Assembly: GCA_964580435.1 (NCBI GenBank)
Contig: CAZOKP010000045.1
Span: 1-21,651, forward strand
DNA: 21,651 nucleotides
DNA from: CAZKEW01 sp964580435
GTDB lineage: Bacteria > Acidobacteriota > Aminicenantia > Aminicenantales > UBA8522
Reading direction: 5' to 3'
Shown: in pieces, positions 6,961 to 14,597 of the stretch
How the letters are laid out: each line of letters begins with the position of its first letter
Position numbering within the stretch: position 1 is the first letter of the stretch
The notes under the pieces: model-generated
What the model was told of the DNA's origin: nothing
Database searches by the model: none
Seen by the model: only the letters and a program-made list of their open reading frames with translations
Translations under genes and position numbers: made by a program

Positions 6961-9128
6961 TTTTCTGGCCGGTTTTTCCCCTTTGAATCCTTTGCTTGCC
7001 CTCGACCTGTTTTTTGCTTAGCTGAATCTTCTTCTATGGCTTGCGCCAAAATCTCCGCCGTATGAAAAGACCGGACGGGGGCAGCGTCGGCCTTCAGGCC
7101 GGAGCGGAGCTGGAATAGGCAGCCGGGGCAGTCTGTTGCCACAAGAGCCGCTCCGCTTTCCAGGATTTCCTTTTTCTTATCTTTCCAGAGGTGGGCGGAG
7201 ATATCCGGGTTTTTGATGCTGAAAACGCCGCAAAACCCGCAGCATTTCGGCGGCTCGTTTGCCGCCGATAGATGGAATCCGAGGGAGCGGAGGAGCTTTT
7301 CCGGCTCATCGTGAAGCTTGAGGTCGGAAAGATAATGGCAAGGATAATGATAATACAGCTTCGCCTTTTCAGCGCCGTCTTTGAGTTGTGGAAAGAATTT
7401 CCTATCGGTCATGAAGGCCGTAAAATCATAAATCCTCTCACGCCAGCGCGCGGCCTTCTCGTCGATCTCGGGGTAAATATTCTTTAGAAGAGAATGGCCT
7501 GTCGGGCAGACCGTTATGATGAAATCCGGGTTTTCCCTTTCCAGTGACCTCAGGTTCTGCCGGGCAAGTTCCCGGACCGCTTTCCGGTCGCCGAAGTGGA
7601 GGCTGGGAGCGCCGCAGCAACTCTGGTCAGCCGGCACAACCACTTGAAACCCAAAATGAGTCAAGGCCTTTATAACGCTTTCCCTGACCCCCGGAAAAAA
7701 ATATTTGACCAGACACCCCTGGAAAAAATAAACCTTTGGCCCGGAAAACTCTTCTCTCGGCTTGTCTTTTCTCGGTTTTAAGAAGGGGAGCCTTTTCCCC
7801 CTGGTCCACGAAAAAGGAAGCCTTCTGATAGAGCCGTCTTTTTGCCATAGCTTTTGGAGAACGGTCAGGATTCCGGCGCCTTTCTCGGCCAGAGCCTTGT
7901 TCCGGAAAAGGCGGGAAATGGCTTTTTCGGCGAGTCCCGGGCCTTTTTCCGCCTTGAGCTTTAAGAGCAGGTTTCCCGTGGGGATGCTCACAGGACAGAA
8001 CTCTTCGCATTTCTTGCAGTCGGCGCAGAAATCCAGGGTGCTGAAGGAATCCTCGATAGACTCGGTGACCGCGGTCAGCAGCGTGCCGATTCCTCCCGGG
8101 TAGACCGGCCCGCCGAAAACGTGGCCCCCGACAGATTGGAAAACCGGGCAGACGAGCATGCAGCCGCCGCACTTCAGGCAGTAAAGAATCTCGTCGAAAT
8201 CCGCATTCTTGGCCAGCTCCAACCTGCCGTTGTCGAGAATAATGATATGGACTTCCTCAGGACCGTGGACGCCGACGATGCGCTCCTTTTCGATGTCCGT
8301 GGTCGAGCTGGGCCCGGTGATAAAGGAAACATAAGAGGTGAGCTTGCGGCCCGAGGAAGCGATGGTTAACGCCTTGATGAGCGTCGCCGCCTCTTCCATG
8401 GTTTCTACGAATTTCTCCGTTGTCACCAGGGCGATATGAACGGGCGGGAGCGTCGTGACGAGGCGGGCATTGCCTTCATTGCTGATGATGGCAAGCGTGC
8501 CGGATTCGGCTATGGCCAGGTTCGCCCCGGAGATGCCGATGTCCGCCTCCGTGAAATAGCGGCGCATTTCTTCCCGGGCGATGCGGACGATCTCTTTCGG
8601 TTCGGCGGGCACGGGGCGGCCGAGATGGCGGCTTAAGATTTCGGCTACTTCTTCTTTGGTCTTATGAAGAGCAGGCGCGGTGATATGCGATGGCCTTTCC
8701 TTGGCCAGCTGGATGATCCATTCTCCCAGGTCTGTTTCGACGACCCGGAAGCCGTTTTTCTCCAGGACATTATTCAGCTGGATCTCCTCGCTGACCATGG
8801 ATTTCGACTTGATGATGAGCCGGGCCTTTTTCTCTCGAGCGACCCGCAGAATGATGTCAAGCGCTTCCTGCGGAGTCTTCGCCTCATGGACATGCGCGCC
8901 CGCCTTTGTGGCCTCCTGGCTGAATCTCCGGATGAGCTCGGGGAGCTCGCCGATATTCTTTTCCCGGACAGCCCGGGCCTTTTTCTTGTACTCTTCCCAG
9001 GGAATTTCTGCGGTCGTCTGCAGGTGTTTCTGATGGTGCTCGGCGGAGGCTCGCTTCAGGGCTTTCTGGAGATTGAGGTCTTTAAGGGCGCGCTTGACCT
9101 TTTTCCTTCGCCCCAGGCGGGAAAACAA
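6957..9128 (-). CDS. Fused LutB/LutA-like iron-sulfur oxidoreductase (LUD + 2x4Fe-4S + CCG)
   Basis: A 723-aa fusion of two proteins that are usually separate. Residues 60-300 are an LUD domain like LutB/YkgF (core ISGANLAIAESGTL). A ferredoxin-type pair follows, C317/C320/C323/C327 and C368/C371/C374/C378. Residues 460-700 carry two CCG domains like LutA/GlpC: C472, C504-C505-G, C541, then C597, C629-C630-G, C667 and C670. The family oxidises lactate or related hydroxyacids and passes electrons to the chain. No LutC, lactate permease or dehydrogenase gene is nearby, so the substrate is open. The start is TTG directly after the ftsK TGA, with AAGGAG at 9140-9135 and a 6-nt spacer. The next Met is residue 111, and the N-terminus resembles LutB, so TTG is well supported. 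Confidence 0.9.
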   Translation of the reverse strand: MFSRLGRRKKVKRALKDLNLQKALKRASAEHHQKHLQTTAEIPWEEYKKKARAVREKNIGELPELIRRFSQEATKAGAHVHEAKTPQEALDIILRVAREKKARLIIKSKSMVSEEIQLNNVLEKNGFRVVETDLGEWIIQLAKERPSHITAPALHKTKEEVAEILSRHLGRPVPAEPKEIVRIAREEMRRYFTEADIGISGANLAIAESGTLAIISNEGNARLVTTLPPVHIALVTTEKFVETMEEAATLIKALTIASSGRKLTSYVSFITGPSSTTDIEKERIVGVHGPEEVHIIILDNGRLELAKNADFDEILYCLKCGGCMLVCPVFQSVGGHVFGGPVYPGGIGTLLTAVTESIEDSFSTLDFCADCKKCEEFCPVSIPTGNLLLKLKAEKGPGLAEKAISRLFRNKALAEKGAGILTVLQKLWQKDGSIRRLPFSWTRGKRLPFLKPRKDKPREEFSGPKVYFFQGCLVKYFFPGVRESVIKALTHFGFQVVVPADQSCCGAPSLHFGDRKAVRELARQNLRSLERENPDFIITVCPTGHSLLKNIYPEIDEKAARWRERIYDFTAFMTDRKFFPQLKDGAEKAKLYYHYPCHYLSDLKLHDEPEKLLRSLGFHLSAANEPPKCCGFCGVFSIKNPDISAHLWKDKKKEILESGAALVATDCPGCLFQLRSGLKADAAPVRSFHTAEILAQAIEEDSAKQKTGRGQAKDSKGKNRPEN

Positions 9129-10898
9129 TCAAGACTCCTTTTCCTTTTTTGCCAGGTAGGTTTGCGAGTCGACCAGGATTTCCCGGGGTTTGCTGCCTTC
9201 TGAATGGCCGAGGATTCCTTCCTGCTCCATCTGGTCGATGATTCGCGCCGCGCGGGCATACCCCAGTTTCAATTTTCTCTGAAGATAGGAAGCCGAAGCC
9301 TGGCCGGTCAGGAGGATCAGCTCCACGGCCCTCTCGTAAAGCATATCCTTCTCTCCCGTGTCCTCCCACTCCTGTTCCACGGGGCTCTTGATAAATTTGA
9401 CCAGCCTTGTATCAAATTCAGGAGCCCGCTGTTCTTTGACGAATTTGACTAGCCTTGTGACTTCCGGAATAGAGATATAGGCACAATGGAGCCTGATCAC
9501 CCGCGGATAGTTGGGCGGCATGAAGAGCATGTCGCCCAGGCCCAAAAGCTTATCCGCTCCGGAGGTGTCGATGATGATCCGGGAGTCGACCTTGGAAGGG
9601 ACGCGGAAGGCGATGCGGCTGGAAAAGTTATTTTTGATCGTGCCGGTGATGACATCGATAGAGGGACGCTGCGTGGCCATGACCAGGTGGATTCCGACGG
9701 CGCGGGCCAACTGGGCCAGCCGGGCGATGGCGAACTCAACCTCTTGAGCGCCGACCATCATCAGCTCGGCGAGCTCGTCGATGATGATAACGATATAGGG
9801 AAGAGGCTTCAGCTTTGCTTTTTCTTCGTCGGTCAGTTTTCCTTTTTTCTCCTTGAGAATTTTGTGGATCTGATTATTGAACTGCTCGATGTTGCGGACC
9901 TTGAGGAAGGCCAGCTGGTGATATCGATCCTCCATCTTTCTGATGGCGTCATTCAAAATGCCGCCGGCTTTTTTGGGGTCGTTGATGACGGGGCTGAGAA
10001 GGTGCGGGATTCCGTCGTACAGAGTGAACTCGAGTCTCTTGGGGTCGATGAGGATCAGCTTGACTTCATCGGGACTCGCCTTATAGAGGATGCTGGCGAT
10101 GAGAGAGTTGAGAGCGACGCTCTTGCCGGTCCCCGTTGCGCCGGCAATGAGCAGGTGGGGCATGATCGAAAGGTCGGTGATATAAACCTCGCCATGGATG
10201 GTCTTTCCGAGGGCGAAGGTGAGCTTGGACGGGGACTTGAGGAATTTTTCCGACTGGATGATATCCCTGAGCTTTATAATCTCTCTCTTGTTGTTGGGGA
10301 TCTCCACACCGAGAGAGGACTTTCCCGGGATCCTCTGNNNNNNNNNNNNNNNNNNNNNNNNNNNNNNNNNNNNNNNNNNNNNNNNNNNNNNNNNNNNNNN
10401 NNNNNNNNNNNNNNNNNNNNNNNNNNNNNNNNNNNNNGAGGAAAGGAGGTCGCCGAGAAGCCCGCCGGCCAGGATGTCGGCCCCTCTCCAAGAAAAGTTC
10501 TGGAAAAGGAGGGAAAAGAGGGCGGAGAGGGGGAGAACCAAGAAAAGGATTTTACCAATCCTCAGGAGCAGGCCGGATTCGCCGCGCGGCAGGAGCGTTT
10601 TGATCCCCAGGTATCCGCAGAAAACCGGAAGAAGAAAGGCGGCTAGACCGAAAAATTGGAGAATAGCCTCTGCTAAGAAAGCCCCGACCGTGCCGCCATA
10701 ATTGTGCGTTTTTTGGCCGGGAGAAGAGACGCTCGCCCAGGAGGGGTCGCGGCCGTCATAACTCGTCAAGCTGACAAAGGCAAAAAGGGCGAAGAGAATC
10801 AGGACCAGGCTGACGATTTCTATAGACCTAAGGCGCTTTTTCCGAGACTGTTTATTCGGCGCAGAGGCGGCCGTCTTCCTCTTTTTCTTTCTCTTCAT
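9129..10898 (-). CDS. ftsK: DNA translocase FtsK/SpoIIIE, interrupted by assembly gap
   Basis: A chromosome-segregation motor at the division septum. The N-terminal part (10898-10438) has a basic start and four membrane segments (about residues 25-44, 68-98, 112-133 and 139-153). After the N run come the PGK-x5-GVEIPN end of the alpha domain, the RecA-like beta domain with Walker A GATGTGKS (10142-10119) and Walker B IIIDELAEL, the MATQRP motif, and a C-terminal gamma winged helix (AVELILLTGQASASYLQRKL) for polar-sequence reading. Linker and most of the alpha domain are missing, so the real gap must exceed 100 bp; the frame across the N run is coincidental. The start ATG has no SD and follows a TATAAT by 8 nt, hence probably leaderless. 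Confidence 0.93.
   Translation of the reverse strand: MKRKKKRKTAASAPNKQSRKKRLRSIEIVSLVLILFALFAFVSLTSYDGRDPSWASVSSPGQKTHNYGGTVGAFLAEAILQFFGLAAFLLPVFCGYLGIKTLLPRGESGLLLRIGKILFLVLPLSALFSLLFQNFSWRGADILAGGLLGDLLSXXXXXXXXXXXXXXXXXXXXXXXXXXXXXXXXXXQRIPGKSSLGVEIPNNKREIIKLRDIIQSEKFLKSPSKLTFALGKTIHGEVYITDLSIMPHLLIAGATGTGKSVALNSLIASILYKASPDEVKLILIDPKRLEFTLYDGIPHLLSPVINDPKKAGGILNDAIRKMEDRYHQLAFLKVRNIEQFNNQIHKILKEKKGKLTDEEKAKLKPLPYIVIIIDELAELMMVGAQEVEFAIARLAQLARAVGIHLVMATQRPSIDVITGTIKNNFSSRIAFRVPSKVDSRIIIDTSGADKLLGLGDMLFMPPNYPRVIRLHCAYISIPEVTRLVKFVKEQRAPEFDTRLVKFIKSPVEQEWEDTGEKDMLYERAVELILLTGQASASYLQRKLKLGYARAARIIDQMEQEGILGHSEGSKPREILVDSQTYLAKKEKES
10338..10437. other. 100-N assembly gap inside ftsK
   Basis: Exactly 100 N, the usual placeholder for a gap of unknown size. 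The FtsK linker and the first part of the alpha domain are absent. By comparison with typical family lengths (about 700-800 aa), several hundred bases are probably missing. Confidence 0.97.
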
Positions 10899-10906
10899 TG
10901 GGAGGG

Positions 10907-10935
10907 ATTATAACACATTTGGGGCTTTTTCTTAA
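10907..10935 (-). promoter_or_regulatory. ftsK promoter, extended -10, leaderless
   Basis: The minus strand has -35 TTAAGA (10935-10930, 4/6), a 17-bp spacer and extended -10 TGTTATAAT (10915-10907, 6/6 plus TGn). The ATG begins 8 nt after the -10, so the transcript should start at most 1-2 nt before it. The sequence between (ccctccca) is the opposite of a ribosome binding site. Confidence 0.75.
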
Positions 10936-10996
10936 TGGCAGACGGGGAGGATGGAACGGGTTGGATTTGGCCTGAAGATGTTCCGAGAAGCGCTGT

Positions 10997-11587
10997 TTAA
11001 AAAGCAAAAACCAGAGCCAGCGCGTACTCGAAACCGCCCAACTGAATCTTGATATTATTTTCCGTGGCTTGAGCCCAGGTATACTTGAGCTTCAAATTGA
11101 GCAGGAGCGGAATGGCTTTGGAAAAACGGAAGTAGGCGCCCCCGGAAAGATGATATCCGCCGGTGTGATTGAGAACTGTGCCGATGGGATTATCTTCATA
11201 GTAGAAGTAAAAATCGCCCCCGGCCCCGACATAAGGATTGGCCAGGCCAAGCGGGTAGATATACCGGACCTCAAGAGAAATCGGAAGGAGGTAGAAATCC
11301 GTCTTCTCTTTGGAAAAACTCAGCTCGCCCGCCCGCTTGTAGTATTGCACATCCAGATAAAAGTTGAAGTTGGACACGATGGAGGCGGATAAACCGAACC
11401 CGGCCATGAGACCCCCTTTATTATAGACCGCGTCGAAGCGGGGCTCATTCATGCTGTAAGCGCCGAAAATCAATTCCACGGTTCCCTGACGGATCGGTCT
11501 CTCTGTCGCCGAGAAGGTCAAGGCGTTTAAGATGAAGATAGCTGCGAGAAGAACGATGCCTTTTCTTTTATCGAACTGTCTTGCCAA
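10997..11587 (-). CDS. Small outer-membrane beta-barrel protein
   Basis: A 196-aa protein with a basic N-terminus and hydrophobic signal at about 8-27, then alternating amphipathic strands rich in Tyr/Phe/Gly (NFYLDVQYYK, PYVGAGGDFYFYY, YHLSGGAYFRF, LNLKLKYTWA). The last residue is Phe in ALALVFAF, the C-terminal signature recognised by the BAM complex. Size suggests about eight strands, as in OmpA-like/OmpW-like or DUF-type porin-fold proteins. The start is TTG, supported by AAGGAG at 11600-11595 with a 7-nt spacer and by the position of the signal peptide; the next Met is internal at residue 46. No partner gene identifies a function. It lies downstream of a repeat-filled spacer and is convergent with nothing. 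Confidence 0.82.
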   Translation of the reverse strand: MARQFDKRKGIVLLAAIFILNALTFSATERPIRQGTVELIFGAYSMNEPRFDAVYNKGGLMAGFGLSASIVSNFNFYLDVQYYKRAGELSFSKEKTDFYLLPISLEVRYIYPLGLANPYVGAGGDFYFYYEDNPIGTVLNHTGGYHLSGGAYFRFSKAIPLLLNLKLKYTWAQATENNIKIQLGGFEYALALVFAF

Positions 11588-11865
11588 TAGAGGTCTCCTT
11601 CTTGAGCATACTCTCCCGCTCTTTAATTGAGTCGTCTGAATTCGTGTCTGCGTCGTTTTTTCCTTGAATCCAGCCGAAGGTCATCGAAGAGCGGCCTTAT
11701 CATAGCATGGACATTGACCTCCTGCAACCCCTATTTTCGGAGGGATTGCATCTCCGTTTCCGCGATCATTTTGGTTTGGAATAGGGGCCTGCCACGGCTT
11801 ACCCCCGACGAGGCTCGGGATATGTGGCTCGAAGTCACGCGAATTTGCTCCCGGCGAGGAAAATT

Positions 11866-11934
11866 GTCATTGCGAGCGACAGCGAAGCAATCCCAAATTG
11901 AGATCGCCACGGCATCTTCGATGCCTCGCGACGC
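11866..11934. repeat. GTCATTGCGAGCG-type palindromic repeat unit, copy 1
   Basis: It begins GTCATTGCGAGCG and ends CTCGCGACGCC, roughly inverted. The centre is a perfect hairpin GGCATC-TTC-GATGCC at 11911-11925. The family is a widespread dispersed palindromic repeat; its translations give ARSEATKQS-like peptides. Confidence 0.75.
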
Positions 11935-11936
11935 CC

Positions 11937-12013
11937 GCTCCTCACTCATACGGACTTCTCACCACATCATCCCTCCCCTCATCCCCCAGGCGGGGACTAA
12001 CGTCGTGTCACCC
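11937..12013 (+). repeat. Shared repeat block, copy 1
   Basis: It runs from GCTCCTCACTCATACGG to GTGTCACCC. It matches 14330-14404 nearly base for base, with about five substitutions and a few single-base indels. In both places it is inside an intergenic spacer. Confidence 0.85.
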
Positions 12014-12115
12014 TCTCTGGATCATCGCCCCAATCACGGAAACGAAGATGGTTTTTTTAGAGGGTTTAGCTTGTTCGGACGACAGTCTTGAATACGAACA
12101 TGGCGTCAAATCGGT

Positions 12116-12121
12116 TATAAT
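12116..12121 (+). promoter_or_regulatory. -10 box of TolB-like gene, leaderless
   Basis: TATAAT (6/6) ends 7 nt before the ATG at 12129, with no Shine-Dalgarno. A matching -35 at 16-18 bp is not evident (tacgaa at 17), so this call is weaker than for ftsK or the sigma operon. Confidence 0.45.
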
Positions 12122-12128
12122 AAAGCTT

Positions 12129-13091
12129 ATGAAAGATTTTCTGATAAAGATCCTTCTGCTTCTTTTTGCGGTTTGTCTGTTTTTCTTTTGCGGTCAAGAG
12201 GAAAGAAGCCCGGCGTCCGCCCCCGAAAAACTCCAAACCGACGCTGCGGGGCTCCGGGCTCATGTCGGCTTCACGGGGACGATCGTTTTTCAGTCTGACA
12301 TAGACGGAGACAATGAGATCTATCTTCTCACCAGCGAGCGACTCAGACAGTTGACGGATAATACCTGGGATGACACCTATCCGCGCTGGTCTCCGGACGG
12401 AAAAACGATCGCTTTTTCGGCCAACCGGAGCGGCAACTATGATCTCTTTGTCATGGATGAGAACGGAGAGCACATCACCCAGCTGACAGCCTCTCCCGAG
12501 GATGAGCTGGACGCGGCCTGGGCTCCTGATGGTCAAAATATCGTCTTTGCCAAAAGAGTGAAGAAGATGATGAGGAAACAATCGTCCATCTGGATAATGA
12601 ATCTGTCCTCAAAACAGGAGCGAAGAGTGATGCCGGATTTCTCGAAGTCAAACATATTGCCCGACTGTTCTCCCCGGGCCCCATTATTAGCGTTCACGGG
12701 AAGCAGAACCCTTGGCTGGGATGTTTTTCTTTATAGCTTCGAAAGCGGGAAATACAGGGAATTGACCGAAGGCGGGAAAGCGTGCCGGCCCCGGTTTTCG
12801 CCCGACGGGCGTCAAATCGTATTTGTTTCCCATAAGACCGATAGCAAGGGCCATATCTGGACAATGAACTCGGACGGAAGCAACCAGCAAAGGATCACCG
12901 AGCGGGACGAAACCTACGATTATTTTCCCTCCTGGTCCCCGGACGGAAAACAAGTGGTCTTCTGTTCTAACTTGAAAAGCGCCTATGCGGACAAGGGAGA
13001 CTGGGATCTTTACCTAGTCAACCTGGAAGACAAAAGTGTTTCCCTGTTGTTTGAATCCCCCGGGAGGGACGTTTTTCCTGACTGGCGCTGA
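12129..13091 (+). CDS. TolB-like beta-propeller lipoprotein (PD40 repeats)
   Basis: A 320-aa exported protein. The N-terminus MKDFLIKILLLLF plus C16/C21 is a signal peptide, probably of lipoprotein type, although FFFC is not a canonical lipobox. Four PD40/WD40-like repeats show their signature at WSPDG 87-91, WAPDG 131-135, FSPDG 223-227 and WSPDG 269-273. Degenerate blades near 50-70 and 175-205 suggest a six-bladed propeller, as in the C-terminal domain of TolB. The TolB N-terminal domain is absent and no tol-pal genes are near, so it is a relative rather than TolB itself. A longer frame opens at 11898, but its first 77 codons translate the repeat and lack a signal, so ATG 12129 is chosen. 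It converges on the radical SAM gene with 7 bp between. Confidence 0.88.
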   Translation: MKDFLIKILLLLFAVCLFFFCGQEERSPASAPEKLQTDAAGLRAHVGFTGTIVFQSDIDGDNEIYLLTSERLRQLTDNTWDDTYPRWSPDGKTIAFSANRSGNYDLFVMDENGEHITQLTASPEDELDAAWAPDGQNIVFAKRVKKMMRKQSSIWIMNLSSKQERRVMPDFSKSNILPDCSPRAPLLAFTGSRTLGWDVFLYSFESGKYRELTEGGKACRPRFSPDGRQIVFVSHKTDSKGHIWTMNSDGSNQQRITERDETYDYFPSWSPDGKQVVFCSNLKSAYADKGDWDLYLVNLEDKSVSLLFESPGRDVFPDWR

Positions 13092-13098
13092 GGTATCC

Positions 13099-14076
13099 TC
13101 AGGGCATTCTCTTGAGCAGGAATTTCCAGAGGTACTCCTTCGGGACACCCAGAATCTGTTCCCTCCACAGCCGGTCGCAGCGGGAACAGGTATCGAGGTC
13201 GGCGATGTCCCGTTGAAGGATCTTTTGGCGCAGCCGGACCATTTTTTCGCCGTTCCAAATTTGGGCTAAGGACGATTCTTTGACGTTTCCCAGAATGTAG
13301 TAACCGTGAAAATCCTGGGTGCAGGGAAGGACGGAGCCGTCCCAAAAAATAATTAGCGCCTGCCAGAGGAACGTGCAGGGGGAATATTTTCTCGTTTTCC
13401 GGGTCGCGCCGGTCTCTCCGGCCCAGTTATGCATCTCCTTGATTTCAACCCTGTTGAGCGGCAGCCCCCGGAAATTATCCAGGAATTCCCGCCTCTGACG
13501 CCTGTCGACCGGCTGATAAAGGTCCGGGAAATTGATCAGCTCCAGGATGGTATAGGGCTTTTTGGAGTTGAGTTTCTGTTTGGCCTTGAGGAAGTTGACG
13601 ATGTTGGCGATGGTCTTGTTAAAGTCGGCGTTGACCCGGATGCGTTCGTAGGTTTTCTTGTCGTATCCGTCAAAGGAAAAGGAGATCTGGTCCAGGCCGG
13701 CCTCGATGAGCGCCAAGGATTTTTCTTCGTCCAGCAGGGTGGCGTTGGTGTGGAATTTGGTCGTTATGCCAGCATCATGAGCGTACTTCACCAACCGCGG
13801 GAAATCAGGGTGGAGCAGGCCCTCGCCCCGGTGAATAAGGTTGACGTCGAAGACGAACGAACGGGCCTTGTCGATAATCTTTTGGAAAAGCCCGAACTCG
13901 ATGAACCCTTTTTCCTCTTTCTTGAGATCCTTATTAGGGCACATGACGCAGCGGAGATTGCAGATGCTCGTGGCCTCGACCCAGAGACGAACGGGGAGAT
14001 ACGGAAGAAGAACCTTTTTTCTTCTATAGTGGGAGAAAACCTGGAGCAGGCGCTTATAGTATTGGAGCCTCTTCAC
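13099..14076 (-). CDS. Radical SAM protein with SPASM-type C-terminus
   Basis: A 325-aa iron-sulfur enzyme. The radical SAM cluster motif is C39-x3-C43-x2-C46, followed by a TIM-barrel-like core (HRGEGLLHP at 82-90, HTNATLL, ISFSFDGYDKKTYERIR). C-terminal cysteines C234, C252, C297 and C300 form a SPASM-like auxiliary cluster region (SVLPCTQDFHG). SPASM enzymes modify peptides or small metabolites. No precursor peptide gene is visible beside it, and the neighbourhood is surface glycan, so the substrate is unknown. The start is GTG, supported by AAAGGT at 14090-14085 with an 8-nt spacer. Its own promoter lies upstream. Confidence 0.9.
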   Translation of the reverse strand: MKRLQYYKRLLQVFSHYRRKKVLLPYLPVRLWVEATSICNLRCVMCPNKDLKKEEKGFIEFGLFQKIIDKARSFVFDVNLIHRGEGLLHPDFPRLVKYAHDAGITTKFHTNATLLDEEKSLALIEAGLDQISFSFDGYDKKTYERIRVNADFNKTIANIVNFLKAKQKLNSKKPYTILELINFPDLYQPVDRRQRREFLDNFRGLPLNRVEIKEMHNWAGETGATRKTRKYSPCTFLWQALIIFWDGSVLPCTQDFHGYYILGNVKESSLAQIWNGEKMVRLRQKILQRDIADLDTCSRCDRLWREQILGVPKEYLWKFLLKRMP

Positions 14077-14105
14077 GAATGTTGACCTTTTTTCGTTACC
14101 CTTTT

Positions 14106-14134
14106 TTTATACCATTCTCTGCCGCTTCTATCAA
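14106..14134 (-). promoter_or_regulatory. Promoter of radical SAM gene
   Basis: The minus strand has -35 TTGATA (14134-14129, 5/6), a 17-bp spacer and extended -10 TGGTATAAA (14114-14106). It leaves a leader of about 22 nt carrying the AAAGGT ribosome binding site, unlike the leaderless genes nearby. Confidence 0.6.
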
Positions 14135-14171
14135 CCTGACAGAGAATACCCAAATTTGCCATTAGGACTTT

Positions 14172-14248
14172 GTCATCACGAGCGAAGCGAAGTGATCTCA
14201 GTTATTTATCATGGGATCGCCACGCACCCAATGGGTGCTCGCGATGAC
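14172..14248. repeat. GTCATTGCGAGCG-type palindromic repeat unit, copy 2
   Basis: It starts GTCATCACGAGCG and ends TGCTCGCGATGAC, inverted ends. The central hairpin is GCACCC-AAT-GGGTGC (14224-14238), the same position and stem length as copy 1 but a different sequence. Confidence 0.8.
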
Positions 14249-14329
14249 AGGGAAAACATCCGCCTATCGGCAATTTTGGGAGAATATCTCTGTTTCGGTG
14301 ATTTTCTTTCGAGCTTAGTCAAGGGATTC

Positions 14330-14404
14330 GCTCCTCGCTCATACGGACTTCTCACCACATCATCCCTCCCCTCATCCCCCGGCGGGACTGACACCGTGCC
14401 ACCC
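14330..14404 (+). repeat. Shared repeat block, copy 2
   Basis: It matches 11937-12013 from GCTCCTCGCTCATACGG through GTGCCACCC. Here it is separated from the palindromic unit by about 80 bp, whereas in copy 1 the two are adjacent. Confidence 0.85.
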
Positions 14405-14597
14405 AAGCCTCAATTTTGTCTTCCGGATGTCCTCCTTCACACATGGTCCTTCGCCCATATAGCGAAGAATGCTCAGAACATACTCGCCGGTCTCTTTATG
14501 GGCTTCCCTCAAAAGCCAAAATTTTCAGGCTAAATCTTGCAATGGTCGCTTCATCCCTTCACCAAGCTCTCTTGTGGCGTTTAAGGGCTTCATGATC

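Larger units (their letters stand above)
11748..12050 (+). repeat. MITE-like composite intergenic repeat, most complete copy
   Basis: The left end CATCTCCGTTTCCGCGAT (11749-11766) is inverted at the right end (12050-12033, reading CATCTTCGTTTCCGTGAT), 16 of 18 identical. Its first 81 bp match 21570-21651 with three substitutions and one inserted C. Inside are a palindromic unit (11866-11934) and a block shared with 14330-14404. No open reading frame or transposase is present, and I see no clear target duplication. Confidence 0.75.
11588..12128. other. 541-bp divergent spacer holding a composite repeat
   Basis: This spacer lies between the outer-membrane protein gene (minus) and the TolB-like gene (plus). 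It contains the repeat element 11748-12050 and, at its right end, a TATAAT directly before the TolB-like start. I see nothing assignable in 11601-11747. Frames open across it (for example from 11627 or 11898) are translations of repeat. Confidence 0.7.

Noticed and set aside
9486..10646. 386-codon plus-strand frame opposite ftsK
   Set aside because: It is antisense to clear FtsK motor motifs, spans the N gap, and shows no recognisable domain; a shadow of codon bias.
11748..12050. Insertion sequence or CRISPR array
   Set aside because: No transposase frame and no regularly spaced short direct repeats with unique spacers; the copies are dispersed between genes.
11898..12128. N-terminal extension of the TolB-like protein
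   Set aside because: It translates repeat sequence and would bury the signal peptide that begins at 12129.
12129..13091. True TolB of the Tol-Pal system
   Set aside because: The TolB N-terminal domain and neighbouring tolA/pal/ybgF genes are absent; only the propeller repeats are shared.
14156..14533. 125-codon frame between radical SAM and rsmA
   Set aside because: Made of repeat modules with HHERSE-type peptide; no SD.
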